Source: Fuscovulum blasticum DSM 2131 | Lineage (GTDB): Bacteria > Pseudomonadota > Alphaproteobacteria > Rhodobacterales > Rhodobacteraceae | Length of the DNA: 64,000 nucleotides | Direction of reading: 5' to 3' | Assembly: GCF_003034965.1 (NCBI RefSeq) | Contig: NZ_PZKE01000002.1 | Coordinates: forward strand, 186,001 to 250,000 | Shown: piece by piece, positions 56,187 to 64,000 of the stretch | How the letters are laid out: each line of letters begins with the position of its first letter | Numbering within the stretch: position 1 is the stretch's first letter | Position numbers and translations under genes: made by a program | The notes under the pieces: generated by a model | Told to the model about the DNA's origin: nothing | What the model saw: the letters and a program-made list of their open reading frames with translations, nothing else | Database searches by the model: none

Positions 56187-57097
56187 GGCGTGGGCGCCGG
56201 AGCCGCGGGTGCCGGGGCGGCAGGCACCGCTCCGGCGCCGTCATCCCCCCGCAGATAGTGGAAGAATTCGCTGTCCGGGCGCATCACGATGCTGGAATTG
56301 CTGCCCTTGAGCGAGGTTTCATAGGCCCGCAGCGACCGGGTGAAGGCAAAGAACTCCGGGTCGCGGCCATAGGCTTCGGCCAGCAGCCGGTTGCGTTCGG
56401 CATCGGCCTCACCGTGGATCACATCCGCCTGCCGCTTCGCGTCCGAGGTCAGCTCCACCACTTCGCGATCCGCTGCCGCCCGCACCCGCTGCGCGGCTTC
56501 GCCGCCGCGGGCGATCTCGTCCGCCGCCTCACGCTGACGTTCGGCCCGCATCCGGGCAAAGGTCGCGGCAAGGTTCTGCTCGGGCAGGTCGGTGCGGGTC
56601 AGCCGCACGTCGATCACATCGACGCCCAGCGCATCACCCTCGCGTTTGGCGATGGCAAGGATCTGGTTCATCAGCGCCGTCCGGTCCAGGCTCAGCACCC
56701 GGTCTTGCGTGGTGTTGCCCAGCACTTCGGGAATGGCCTGCGTCAGGATGTTGTTCAGCAGCGCCTGCGCCCGGTCTTCGCCCGCGCTGCCCACCGCGCG
56801 GCGGAAGGCCACCACATCGGTGATGCGCCAGCGCGCGAAGGCATCGACCACCAGCCGGCGGTCAGACAGCAGCGTCACTTCGATCGGGGCGGTCTGCAGC
56901 CCCAGGATACGGTCTTCGTAATAGACCACGTCCTGAATGAACGGCAGCTTGAAGCCCAGACCCGGGTCTTCCTTGACCTGGGTCACGTCGCCGAATTGCA
57001 GAACAAGCGCCTTCTTGCGTTCGTCCACGATGAAGACCGATGACAGCGCGGTCACCAGGATCACGACGATCACCGGAACAATATACATCGCCCGCAT
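56183..57097 (-). CDS. hflC: HflC, modulator of FtsH protease
   Basis: 304 residues. SPFH/prohibitin family protein with one N-terminal membrane anchor (about 4-24) and a periplasmic band-7 domain (ALVLQFGDVTQVKEDPGLGFKLPFIQ), then a long coiled coil (about 185-240). With HflK it forms a cage around FtsH. A Pro/Ala-rich tail ends the protein. The start overlaps the hflK stop (TGATG). Confidence 0.95.
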   Translation of the reverse strand: MRAMYIVPVIVVILVTALSSVFIVDERKKALVLQFGDVTQVKEDPGLGFKLPFIQDVVYYEDRILGLQTAPIEVTLLSDRRLVVDAFARWRITDVVAFRRAVGSAGEDRAQALLNNILTQAIPEVLGNTTQDRVLSLDRTALMNQILAIAKREGDALGVDVIDVRLTRTDLPEQNLAATFARMRAERQREAADEIARGGEAAQRVRAAADREVVELTSDAKRQADVIHGEADAERNRLLAEAYGRDPEFFAFTRSLRAYETSLKGSNSSIVMRPDSEFFHYLRGDDGAGAVPAAPAPAAPAPTP

Positions 57098-58293
57098 CAG
57101 TTGGTTCCTCCCGTGGTCGCGCCAGCCGTACCGCCCGACCGCATCAGTTCGTTCAGGGGCAGGTAGGGCACCACGCCGCCCGTCCCGCCAGCGCCATCGA
57201 CACCGTCAAGGATCACCTTGTTGATACCGCCGAACACCTTTTCCATGGTCTCCAGATACAGCCGCTGGCGCGTCACTTCGGGCGCCTTCACATATTCGGC
57301 ATAGACCGACAGGAAGCGCGCCGCCTCACCCTGGGCCGAGTTGATGGCCGCCGCCCGGTAGGCTTCGGCGTTTTCCAGCACCGAGGCCACTTCACCCCGG
57401 GCGCCTGCCGTCACCTTGTTGGCATAGGCATCCGCTTCCTTCTCAAGCCGGTCGCGTTCCTGTTGCGCCGCCTGCACCTCGCGGAAGGCGTCGATCACGT
57501 CTGCCGGGGGCTGGGCGCGCTGAAGGTTGACCCGGATCACGCTGATGCCGGAATTGTAGGTGTCCAGCGTCGCCTGCACCGCGGTGCGCAGGTCGGCCGC
57601 GATCACGCCACGGTCGCGGTTGAGAATGGGCGACAGCTCGCTGCGGGCGATGATGTCGCGCATGGCGCTTTCCGAAACGGCGCGAATGGTGCCTTCGGGA
57701 TCGGCCAGGTTGAACAGGTATTTCTCGGGGTCAGAGATATTCCAGACCACCTGGAACCCGATGTCCACGATGTTCTGGTCGCGCGTCAGCATCAGCCCGC
57801 CATCAGCGGTCTGGCCGGTGCCGATCTCGGTGGTGCGTTCGCCGGTGACCTGCACCTTTTCATAGGTGACAACCGGCCAGGGGGCAAAATTCAGACCCGG
57901 CTGACCGATGCCCGAGCTTTCGCCCAGGAACAGTTCGACCGCGCGTTCTTCCTGGTTGACCTGGTAGAACGACATGAATGCCCAGCCCGCCACCAGCGCC
58001 AGCGCGCCCAGCGCCAGCCCCTGCCGGGTGAACAACGGCGAGCCGCCGCCAAGGCCCGGTCCGCGCGGACCGCCGCCCCCGCCGTTGGCGCGGCTGCGGC
58101 CGCCCATCAGGACGCGAAGCTGCTCTTGTCCCTTGCGGACGATTTCGTCGATTTCGGGGATCTGCGGGCCGCCTTCGCCGGGCCGCCGGGGGCCGCCACG
58201 CTTGTCGTCATCGTTCCGGCCGCCGCGGTTGCCGCTGCCGTTACCCTCGTCATCGCCGCCTCCGCCGCCCCAGGGGCCGCCGCTTCCTGCCAT
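57097..58293 (-). CDS. hflK: HflK, modulator of FtsH protease
   Basis: 398 residues. The Gly/Asp/Arg-rich cytoplasmic N-terminus (about 1-85, starting MAGSGGPWGGGGG) is typical of HflK. It is followed by a membrane anchor (about 90-108), the SPFH domain (NQEERAVELFLGES ... LNFAPWPVVTYEKV) and a coiled coil with AQQERDRLEKEADAYANKV. Partner of HflC in controlling FtsH. First gene of the hflK-hflC-DUF2065(-degP) series. Confidence 0.96.
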   Translation of the reverse strand: MAGSGGPWGGGGGDDEGNGSGNRGGRNDDDKRGGPRRPGEGGPQIPEIDEIVRKGQEQLRVLMGGRSRANGGGGGPRGPGLGGGSPLFTRQGLALGALALVAGWAFMSFYQVNQEERAVELFLGESSGIGQPGLNFAPWPVVTYEKVQVTGERTTEIGTGQTADGGLMLTRDQNIVDIGFQVVWNISDPEKYLFNLADPEGTIRAVSESAMRDIIARSELSPILNRDRGVIAADLRTAVQATLDTYNSGISVIRVNLQRAQPPADVIDAFREVQAAQQERDRLEKEADAYANKVTAGARGEVASVLENAEAYRAAAINSAQGEAARFLSVYAEYVKAPEVTRQRLYLETMEKVFGGINKVILDGVDGAGGTGGVVPYLPLNELMRSGGTAGATTGGTN

Positions 58294-58360
58294 GAACCTT
58301 GTTCCCTTTTGCTCGTGTCGCTGCCTAACCTGTGCATCCGCGACGGAATTTCAAGCCTTG

Positions 58361-59719
58361 TCAGCCCGTTCGCACAGGCTTCCGCATCGTTACCAATTCC
58401 TCGGCCATGGTCGGGTGCACCGCCACCGTGCGATCGAAGTCTTCCTTGGTGGCGCCCATGCCGATGGGAATCGCCGCCAACTGGATCATTTCGCCCGCGC
58501 CGGGGCCAACGATATGGCAGCCCAGAACCTTGCGGCTGGCCGCATCGACGACCAGCTTCATCAGCACCCGGTCCTGCCGCCCGGCAAACAGCGTCTGCAT
58601 CGGGCGGAAGGTCGCGGCATAAACCTCGATGGGCCCCAGCGCACGGGCCGCCTCTTCGCTCAGGCCCACCGTGCCCAGTTCCGGCCGGGTGAACACCGCG
58701 CTGGCGATCAGGCAGTGATCGAATTTCGTCGGCACCCCGCGAAACACCGTATCGGCAAAGGCATGGCCTTCACGGATGGCAACCGGGGTCAGGTTCACGC
58801 GGTTGGTCACATCGCCCACCGCATGGATCGAGGGCACGGCGGTCTGGCTCCAGTCATCCACCACCACCTCGCCATGGCGGCCAAGTTCCACACCCAGCGC
58901 CTCCAGCCCCAGACCGGCGGAATTGGGCCGCCGCCCGGTGGCGTACAGCACCAGATCGAACTCGCGCTCGGTGCCATCGGTCGCCACGGCGCGGATACCG
59001 CCCGGCGTGCGTTCCAGCCGCAGCACATCGGTGCCGCAATGAATGGCAATGCCCGCCGCCTGCATCGCGTTCGACACATGGCCGCGCGCCTCGTCGTCAA
59101 AGCCGCGCAGGATCTGGGCGCCGCGATAGTATTGCGTCGTCTGCACGCCCAGCCCGTGCAGGATGCCGGCGAATTCGCTGGCGATATAGCCCCCGCCCAC
59201 CACCAGCGCCCGCCGGGGCAGCGCCGGCAGATGGAACATCTCGTTCGAGGTGACGGCCAGGTCGGCGCCCGGAATGTCGGGGACGAAGGGCCGCCCGCCG
59301 GTGGCGATCAGGATGTGCTTGGCCGTGATCCGTTCGCCCGTGGCCAGCCGCACGGCATGGGCATCCTCGACCGTGGCGCGGGTATCGTGCACCTGCACGC
59401 CCGCCCCGGCCAGCGTGCCGCGATAGGCGGCCTCAAGCCGGGACAGCTCAGCCTCAAGCGCGGCGCGGAACCGGGTCCAGTCGAAGGCGCCCGGCTGCAC
59501 GTCCCAGCCATAGGCGCGGGCATCGGCAATCTGGGTGGGGAAGTCGCTGGCAAAGACCATCAGCTTCTTCGGCACGCAGCCACGGATGACACAGGTGCCG
59601 CCCATGCGGCTTTCCTCGGCCAGCGCGACGCGCGCACCACCTTCGGCCGCCGCGATCCGCGCGGCGCGCACCCCGCCCGAACCGCCGCCAATGACAAAAA
59701 GATCAACGTCGAAGGCCAT
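58361..59719 (-). CDS. gor: Glutathione reductase
   Basis: 452 residues. FAD/NADPH disulfide reductase: FAD site VIGGGSGGVRAAR, redox Cys pair in GTCVIRGCVPKK (Cys-x4-Cys), NADPH site GGGYIASEFAG, and a C-terminal His-Glu in HPTMAEELVTM acting as active-site base. Reduces glutathione disulfide in the cytoplasm; two GST genes are encoded elsewhere in the window. ATG with AGGAAGGGGG upstream. 61 bases after rpiA, likely the same transcript. Confidence 0.94.
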   Translation of the reverse strand: MAFDVDLFVIGGGSGGVRAARIAAAEGGARVALAEESRMGGTCVIRGCVPKKLMVFASDFPTQIADARAYGWDVQPGAFDWTRFRAALEAELSRLEAAYRGTLAGAGVQVHDTRATVEDAHAVRLATGERITAKHILIATGGRPFVPDIPGADLAVTSNEMFHLPALPRRALVVGGGYIASEFAGILHGLGVQTTQYYRGAQILRGFDDEARGHVSNAMQAAGIAIHCGTDVLRLERTPGGIRAVATDGTEREFDLVLYATGRRPNSAGLGLEALGVELGRHGEVVVDDWSQTAVPSIHAVGDVTNRVNLTPVAIREGHAFADTVFRGVPTKFDHCLIASAVFTRPELGTVGLSEEAARALGPIEVYAATFRPMQTLFAGRQDRVLMKLVVDAASRKVLGCHIVGPGAGEMIQLAAIPIGMGATKEDFDRTVAVHPTMAEELVTMRKPVRTG

Positions 59720-59780
59720 GTGCCCCCCTTCCTGTTCCCGGCCGCAAGACCAAAGCCGCCCGATGGGCGACGATACGCGT

Positions 59781-60566
59781 CTAGTCCTGCCCGGCGAAGA
59801 TGTTTTCGACCGGCGGCAGCGCCACCCGGCCCTCATCGAACCGGCCCGAGTTGATGTCGCGCACCTGCACCCGCCCATCGGGGTGCCCCACCACAACGGT
59901 ATCGCAGATGTCGATGAAAAGCCCGTTCTCCACCACACCGGGAATCTGGTTCAGCACCAGCGACAGTTGCCGCGGATTGCCGATCCGGTTCAGGTGCAGG
60001 TCAAGGATATGGTTCTGCCCGTCGGTGCGCAGCGGCTGGTCGCCGGTCATCCGCAAGGTGACCTCGCGGCCGATCACATCCATGCTGACCAGCGTCTCCT
60101 CGACCAGCGCCTTCGTGGTGCGCCAGCCGAAGGGGATCACCTCGACCGGCAGCGGAAAGGCGCCAAGCTGGGCCACTTCCTTGGCCGCGTCCGCGATCAC
60201 GATCATCTGGTCCGAGGCGGTGGCGACAATCTTTTCCTGCAGCAGCGCCGCCCCGCCGCCCTTGATCAGGTTCAGATGCGTGTCGAACTCGTCTGCCCCG
60301 TCGATGGTCAGGTCCAGCCACTTCACCTCATCCAGCGTGCGCACATCCAGCCCCAGGCCAACGGCAAGCTCGGCTGTGCGGCGGCTGGTGGCCACGCAGG
60401 TGACCCGCAACCCCTCGTCGCGAACCCGCTCGGCCAGGCTGCGCACCATCCAGGCGGCGGTCGATCCGGTGCCAAGCCCCAGCTTCATGCCATCCTCGAC
60501 AAAATCGACCGCGCGCCGCGCCGCCACGAACTTGGCGTTGTCGATGGGGTTCAGATCGGCGGGCAT
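59781..60566 (-). CDS. rpiA: Ribose-5-phosphate isomerase A
   Basis: 261 residues. Interconverts ribose 5-phosphate and ribulose 5-phosphate in the pentose phosphate pathway. Motifs: GLGTGSTAAWMV (phosphate loop), DLTIDGADEFD, LIKGGGAALLQEKI and VVENGLFID. ATG 60566 chosen with AGGGAG 9 bases upstream. It supplies ribulose 5-phosphate, the substrate of RibB. Followed by gor. Confidence 0.96.
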   Translation of the reverse strand: MPADLNPIDNAKFVAARRAVDFVEDGMKLGLGTGSTAAWMVRSLAERVRDEGLRVTCVATSRRTAELAVGLGLDVRTLDEVKWLDLTIDGADEFDTHLNLIKGGGAALLQEKIVATASDQMIVIADAAKEVAQLGAFPLPVEVIPFGWRTTKALVEETLVSMDVIGREVTLRMTGDQPLRTDGQNHILDLHLNRIGNPRQLSLVLNQIPGVVENGLFIDICDTVVVGHPDGRVQVRDINSGRFDEGRVALPPVENIFAGQD

Positions 60567-60821
60567 GTCACACGCTCCCTGCGGTCGGGTCATCTGGCGG
60601 ATCGAAGAATACAGCGCGGCTTAACGCAAAGCCGGCACAAGGGCAAAAGGCTTTTCCCGCTTTCACCGCCCCTTGGCGACACCCCGCTTTGGCTTGCGGT
60701 TGGTACTGGAAAATCACGCCAATGTCGCGGATAGAAGATACATGGCGCAGTCTGCCGACTCGCAAACCGCGCATCTGTGTCATGCTATGCAAGATCCCCC
60801 CGCTCCCGATGAGAACTGGCC

Positions 60822-61490
60822 ATGCTTGCGCTTTACACCGCTCCGGACACGGCCTCGACAATCATCCGGCTTGCCCTGGCCGGCCGCGGAATTCCGCTTG
60901 AGCTGCGCCCGGTTCCGCGTTCGCCGCTGGCCTTGCAGGGCCATGACTGGCGGGCGGTGAACCCGACCGGCAGCTTTCCCCTGCTGCAAACGCCGCAAGG
61001 CCCGGTGTCGGAAACCGGCGCCATCCTGCTGTGGCTGTCCGATTTCCACCGCCTTGGCCCCGGTCCCGCCGATGCGGCGCGCCCCGCCTTTCTGAAATGG
61101 CTGTTCTTCCTGTCCAACATGGCCAATGCCGAACTGCGCCCGCTGGTCTGGCCGCAGAACTATGCCCCCGCGGAATCCGGCGCCGGGCAGGTCACGCTGA
61201 CCGCGGGGCGGTTCCTGACGGCGCTTGCCCATGTGGATGAGGCCCTGCGCACCACGCCCGAAATGTTTCCCCTGCTGGGGCCGCTGTCGGCCTATGTGCT
61301 GATGCTGGGCCGCTGGGCGGCGCAATATCCGCTGAATCACCCGCGCTGGTTCCACCTGACCGCCTTCCCCGACCTTCTGGCCCACGCCCTTGCCGCCGAA
61401 GCCCTGCCCGAGGCCCGGGCCATCGCCGCCGAGGAAGGGCTGGGCGAAACCCCGTTCAGCGCGCCGCCACCCGCACCGCCGCTGTCCTGA
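60822..61490 (+). CDS. Glutathione S-transferase family protein
   Basis: 222 residues. Thioredoxin-like N-domain (LALYTAPDTASTIIRLAL ... NPTGSFPLLQTPQGPVSETGAILLWL) and a helical C-domain. The N-terminal catalytic residue could be Ser12 or Thr13. Substrate unknown; distinct from the GST at 31.6 kb. A Pro-rich tail (PPPAPPLS) ends the protein. A 255-bp gap separates it from divergent rpiA, where I see no clear regulatory site. Confidence 0.87.
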   Translation: MLALYTAPDTASTIIRLALAGRGIPLELRPVPRSPLALQGHDWRAVNPTGSFPLLQTPQGPVSETGAILLWLSDFHRLGPGPADAARPAFLKWLFFLSNMANAELRPLVWPQNYAPAESGAGQVTLTAGRFLTALAHVDEALRTTPEMFPLLGPLSAYVLMLGRWAAQYPLNHPRWFHLTAFPDLLAHALAAEALPEARAIAAEEGLGETPFSAPPPAPPLS

Positions 61491-61593
61491 ACAAAGCTGC
61501 GGCATCCTGACGCGGACCGCGCGCGGAATGTCGGATTCCGCCCTTGCGGATTACGCCGCGCCCTTCATCCTCCGCCAAAGCCCGGAGGACCGC

Positions 61594-62973
61594 ATGTTTC
61601 TGTCCGTTTTCGACATGTTCAAGGTGGGGATCGGCCCCTCGTCCAGCCACACCATGGGCCCCATGGTGGCGGCGGCCCGTTTCCTTGACATGCTGCGCGC
61701 CTCGCCCTTCCACTTCCGCGGGCTGCAAGCCAGCCTGCACGGCTCGCTTGCCTTCACCGGGGTCGGCCACGCCACCGACCGCGCCACCATCCTTGGCCTT
61801 GCCGGGTTTCACCCCGAAACCTATGACGCCGACAGGGCCGAGGCCGCCATGGCCGAAATCCGCGCGACAAAGACCATCTCGCCGCCCGGCCTGCCGCCGA
61901 TGCGCTTCGACCCGGCCACCGACCTGCATTTCGACTACGGCCCCGCCCTGCCCGGCCATGCCAACGGCATGATCCTGAAGGCGACCGATGCCGAAGGCGA
62001 CGTGATCCTTCAGGAAACCTTCTACTCGATCGGCGGTGGCTTCGTGCTGACCGCCACCGAACTGGCCGAAGCCGGCGGCACCCGCTCGCAAGCCCGCGCC
62101 GATGTGCCCTGGCCCTTTGAAACCGGCGCCGAGATGCTGGAAATGGCCCGCCGCTCTGGCCTTTCCGTTGCCGGGATGAAGCGCCAGAACGAGTTGAAGT
62201 TCCGCTCCTCGGCCGATCTGGACCGTGGCCTTGCCCGGATCTGGGAGGTGATGAACGGCTGCATCTCGCGCGGGATGCAGGGCGAAGGCATCCTGCCCGG
62301 CGGGCTGAAGGTCCGCCGCCGCGCCAAGGGGATTCATGACGCGCTGATGGCCGAACGCGGCCTGAACCTTGTCGCCCCGCATACGATCAACGACTGGATG
62401 AGCATGTATGCCATGGCGGTGAACGAGGAAAATGCCGCCGGCGGGCAGGTCGTCACCGCGCCGACCAATGGCGCGGCCGGCGTGGTGCCGGCCGTCATCC
62501 GCTACTGGCTGGACCATGTGCCCGGCGCAACCCCCGGCCGGGTCGGGGAATTCCTGCTGACCGCCGCCGCCATCGGCGGGCTGTGCAAGCACAACGCCTC
62601 GATCTCGGGGGCGGAATGTGGCTGTCAGGCCGAAGTGGGCAGCGCCTCGGCCATGGCGGCGGCGGGGCTTTGCGCCGTGCTGGGCGGCACGCCGGAACAG
62701 GTGGAAAACGCCGCCGAAATCGCGCTGGAACACCACCTTGGCATGACCTGCGACCCGGTGAAGGGGCTGGTGCAGGTGCCCTGCATCGAACGCAACGGGC
62801 TGGGTGCGATCAAGGCGGTGTCGGCTGCCTCGCTGTCGATGCGCGGCGATGGCATCCATCTGGTCAGCCTTGACGCCGCCATCGAGACGATGCGCCAGAC
62901 CGGCCACGACATGCACGAGAAATACAAGGAAACCTCGCTGGGTGGCCTTGCGGTGAACGTCCCCAACTGCTGA
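61594..62973 (+). CDS. sdaA: L-serine ammonia-lyase (Fe-S dependent)
   Basis: 459 residues, single-chain type. Deaminates L-serine to pyruvate and ammonia. N-terminal [21 protein letters not shown] and the C-terminal domain with the likely [4Fe-4S] ligands in [14 protein letters not shown] and VQVPCIERN are intact. ATG with CGGAGGA upstream; the open frame continues upstream but without a better start. Monocistronic by spacing. Confidence 0.96.
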   Translation: MFLSVFDMFKVGIGPSSSHTMGPMVAAARFLDMLRASPFHFRGLQASLHGSLAFTGVGHATDRATILGLAGFHPETYDADRAEAAMAEIRATKTISPPGLPPMRFDPATDLHFDYGPALPGHANGMILKATDAEGDVILQETFYSIGGGFVLTATELAEAGGTRSQARADVPWPFETGAEMLEMARRSGLSVAGMKRQNELKFRSSADLDRGLARIWEVMNGCISRGMQGEGILPGGLKVRRRAKGIHDALMAERGLNLVAPHTINDWMSMYAMAVNEENAAGGQVVTAPTNGAAGVVPAVIRYWLDHVPGATPGRVGEFLLTAAAIGGLCKHNASISGAECGCQAEVGSASAMAAAGLCAVLGGTPEQVENAAEIALEHHLGMTCDPVKGLVQVPCIERNGLGAIKAVSAASLSMRGDGIHLVSLDAAIETMRQTGHDMHEKYKETSLGGLAVNVPNC

Positions 62974-63103
62974 CCGGCCATCAGGTCTGGTCGCCTCGGC
63001 CGCGCCCGGCGCGGTCGCTTCACATCGAAACCGCCCCTTCCCCCGGCGCGCCGCATCCGTTATGGGATCGGCGCAATTCCGATCAGGGGAAGGACCGCTG
63101 CCA

Positions 63104-64000
63104 ATGGCCAACGTGGTTGTCGTGGGCGCCCAGTGGGGCGACGAAGGCAAGGGCAAGATCGTCGACTGGCTTTCCGAGCGCGCCGACATCGTCGCCCGCT
63201 TCCAGGGTGGCCACAATGCCGGCCATACGCTGGTGATCGACGGCGTGGTCTACAAGCTGTCGCTGCTGCCGTCGGGCATCGTGCGCGGCGGCAAGCTGTC
63301 GGTCATCGGCAACGGTGTCGTGCTTGACCCCTGGGCGCTGCTGACCGAAATCGACAAGCTGGCCGGCCAGGGCGTGACCATCACTCCCGACAACCTGCTG
63401 ATCGCCGAGAACACCCCGCTGATCCTGCCGGTGCATGGCGAACTGGACCGGGCCCGCGAATCGCAGAATTCGGTGGCCAAGATCGGCACCACCGGCCGCG
63501 GCATCGGCCCGGCCTATGAAGACAAGGTTGGCCGCCGCACCATCCGCGTCGCCGATCTGGCCGATGAGGCCACGCTGGACACCCGCATCGGCCGGCTGCT
63601 GACGCACCACAACGCGCTGCGCGCCGGGCTGGGCCTTGCCCCGATCGACACCGCCGCGCTGAAGGCCCAGTTGCTGGAAGTCGCGCCGAAGATCCTGCCC
63701 TTCGCCAAACCCGTCTGGAAGGTGCTGACCGAGGCCCGCCGCGCCGGCAAGCGCATCCTGTTCGAAGGCGCGCAAGGCAGCCTGCTGGACGTGGATTTCG
63801 GCACCTATCCCTATGTCACCTCGTCGAACACGCTGGCCGGCATGGCCGCCACCGGCACCGGCCTTGGGCCGACCTCGATCGACTTCGTGCTGGGCATCGT
63901 CAAGGCCTATACCACCCGTGTCGGCGAAGGCCCCTTCCCGACCGAGCTTTTCGATGCCGATGGCGACCGCCTTGGCACCCGGGGCCATGAATTCGGCACC
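63104..64000 (+). CDS. purA: Adenylosuccinate synthetase (partial, cut by window end)
   Basis: The first 299 codons are present; the gene continues beyond the window (family length about 430). Converts IMP, aspartate and GTP to adenylosuccinate in AMP synthesis. The N-terminal [16 protein letters not shown]-loop, [46 protein letters not shown] and [11 protein letters not shown] are all family signatures. ATG with AGGGGAAGGA at 63085-63094. Confidence 0.97.
   Translation, partial: MANVVVVGAQWGDEGKGKIVDWLSERADIVARFQGGHNAGHTLVIDGVVYKLSLLPSGIVRGGKLSVIGNGVVLDPWALLTEIDKLAGQGVTITPDNLLIAENTPLILPVHGELDRARESQNSVAKIGTTGRGIGPAYEDKVGRRTIRVADLADEATLDTRIGRLLTHHNALRAGLGLAPIDTAALKAQLLEVAPKILPFAKPVWKVLTEARRAGKRILFEGAQGSLLDVDFGTYPYVTSSNTLAGMAATGTGLGPTSIDFVLGIVKAYTTRVGEGPFPTELFDADGDRLGTRGHEFGT

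Noticed and set aside
61456-63216. A long minus-strand open frame opposite sdaA and the start of purA.
   Set aside because: The opposite strand carries two clear enzymes; the minus-strand product is Gly/His/Arg-rich with no recognisable fold or ribosome site.

Overview
The window is a GC-rich chromosomal segment of an alphaproteobacterium. It most resembles the Rhodobacterales (Rhodobacteraceae/Paracoccaceae group). This placement is inferred from family content and synteny: a DUF6446 gene between glyQ and glyS, a SUV3-type helicase followed by S4 / 7Fe-ferredoxin / CarD genes, a RibB-RibA-like fusion, a short ProS, a DUF2937 gene, and a small periplasmic protein of the type often mislabelled 'AAA+ ATPase'. 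Genes are densely packed and often overlap by 1-10 bases. I see no phage, insertion sequence, CRISPR array, tRNA or rRNA gene; almost everything reads as core genome.

Layout. 0.1-6.5 kb (minus): a pyruvate-phosphate-dikinase-like gene, glyS, a DUF6446 membrane protein and glyQ. 6.7-8.5 kb: a secreted peptidoglycan-binding protein with a degenerate trypsin-like domain. 8.5-10.4 kb: divergent cobT/cobS (lower-ligand end of B12 synthesis). 10.5-12.5 kb: ribB-like, ribH, nusB. 12.6-14.9 kb: META lipoprotein, lysophospholipase-like hydrolase, SCP2 protein, TPR protein. 14.9-19.4 kb: SUV3-like helicase, S4 protein, fdxA, carD. 19.4-20.6 kb: a conserved unknown gene and riboflavin synthase. 20.7-25.4 kb: a capsule/polysaccharide group (KpsS, Wza/KpsD-like, KpsC). 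25.3-29.5 kb (minus): MATE exporter, NicO metal exporter, DUF1007 protein, ppk2. 29.7-32.3 kb: a LuxR/alpha-beta-hydrolase fusion regulator divergent from a GST. 32.4-40.9 kb: parE, an LPG-synthase-like membrane protein, cytochrome c, lolD/lolC, small lipoprotein, hemolysin III family protein, di-heme peroxidase, DUF2937. 41-43.9 kb (minus): proS, then a PepSY - cytochrome b - membrane-anchored LuxR operon. 44.1-54.3 kb (mostly plus): PerM-like permease, hda, ppk1 behind a PHO-box-like repeat, ppx, VOC, GNAT, a frameshifted DjlA-like gene, an EEP phosphohydrolase, small exported protein, 2Fe-2S ferredoxin (minus), HD hydrolase. 54.4-60.6 kb (minus): degP, DUF2065, hflC, hflK, gor, rpiA. 60.8-64 kb: GST, sdaA and the start of purA, cut by the window edge.

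Themes. Polyphosphate metabolism is well represented (ppk2, ppk1, ppx), and ppk1 has a likely PhoB site. Envelope quality control forms one block (degP, DUF2065, hflCK). The riboflavin genes lie in two places (ribB-like/ribH/nusB and ribE).

The least conventional items are: the PAS-like/LuxR/alpha-beta-hydrolase regulator whose hydrolase triad looks dead; the PepSY-cytochrome b-membrane LuxR operon, which could be a small redox or metal sensing system; the PPDK-like and trypsin-like proteins that keep their fold but lack key residues; the A7 frameshift in the DjlA-like gene; and the palindrome inside the carD promoter.
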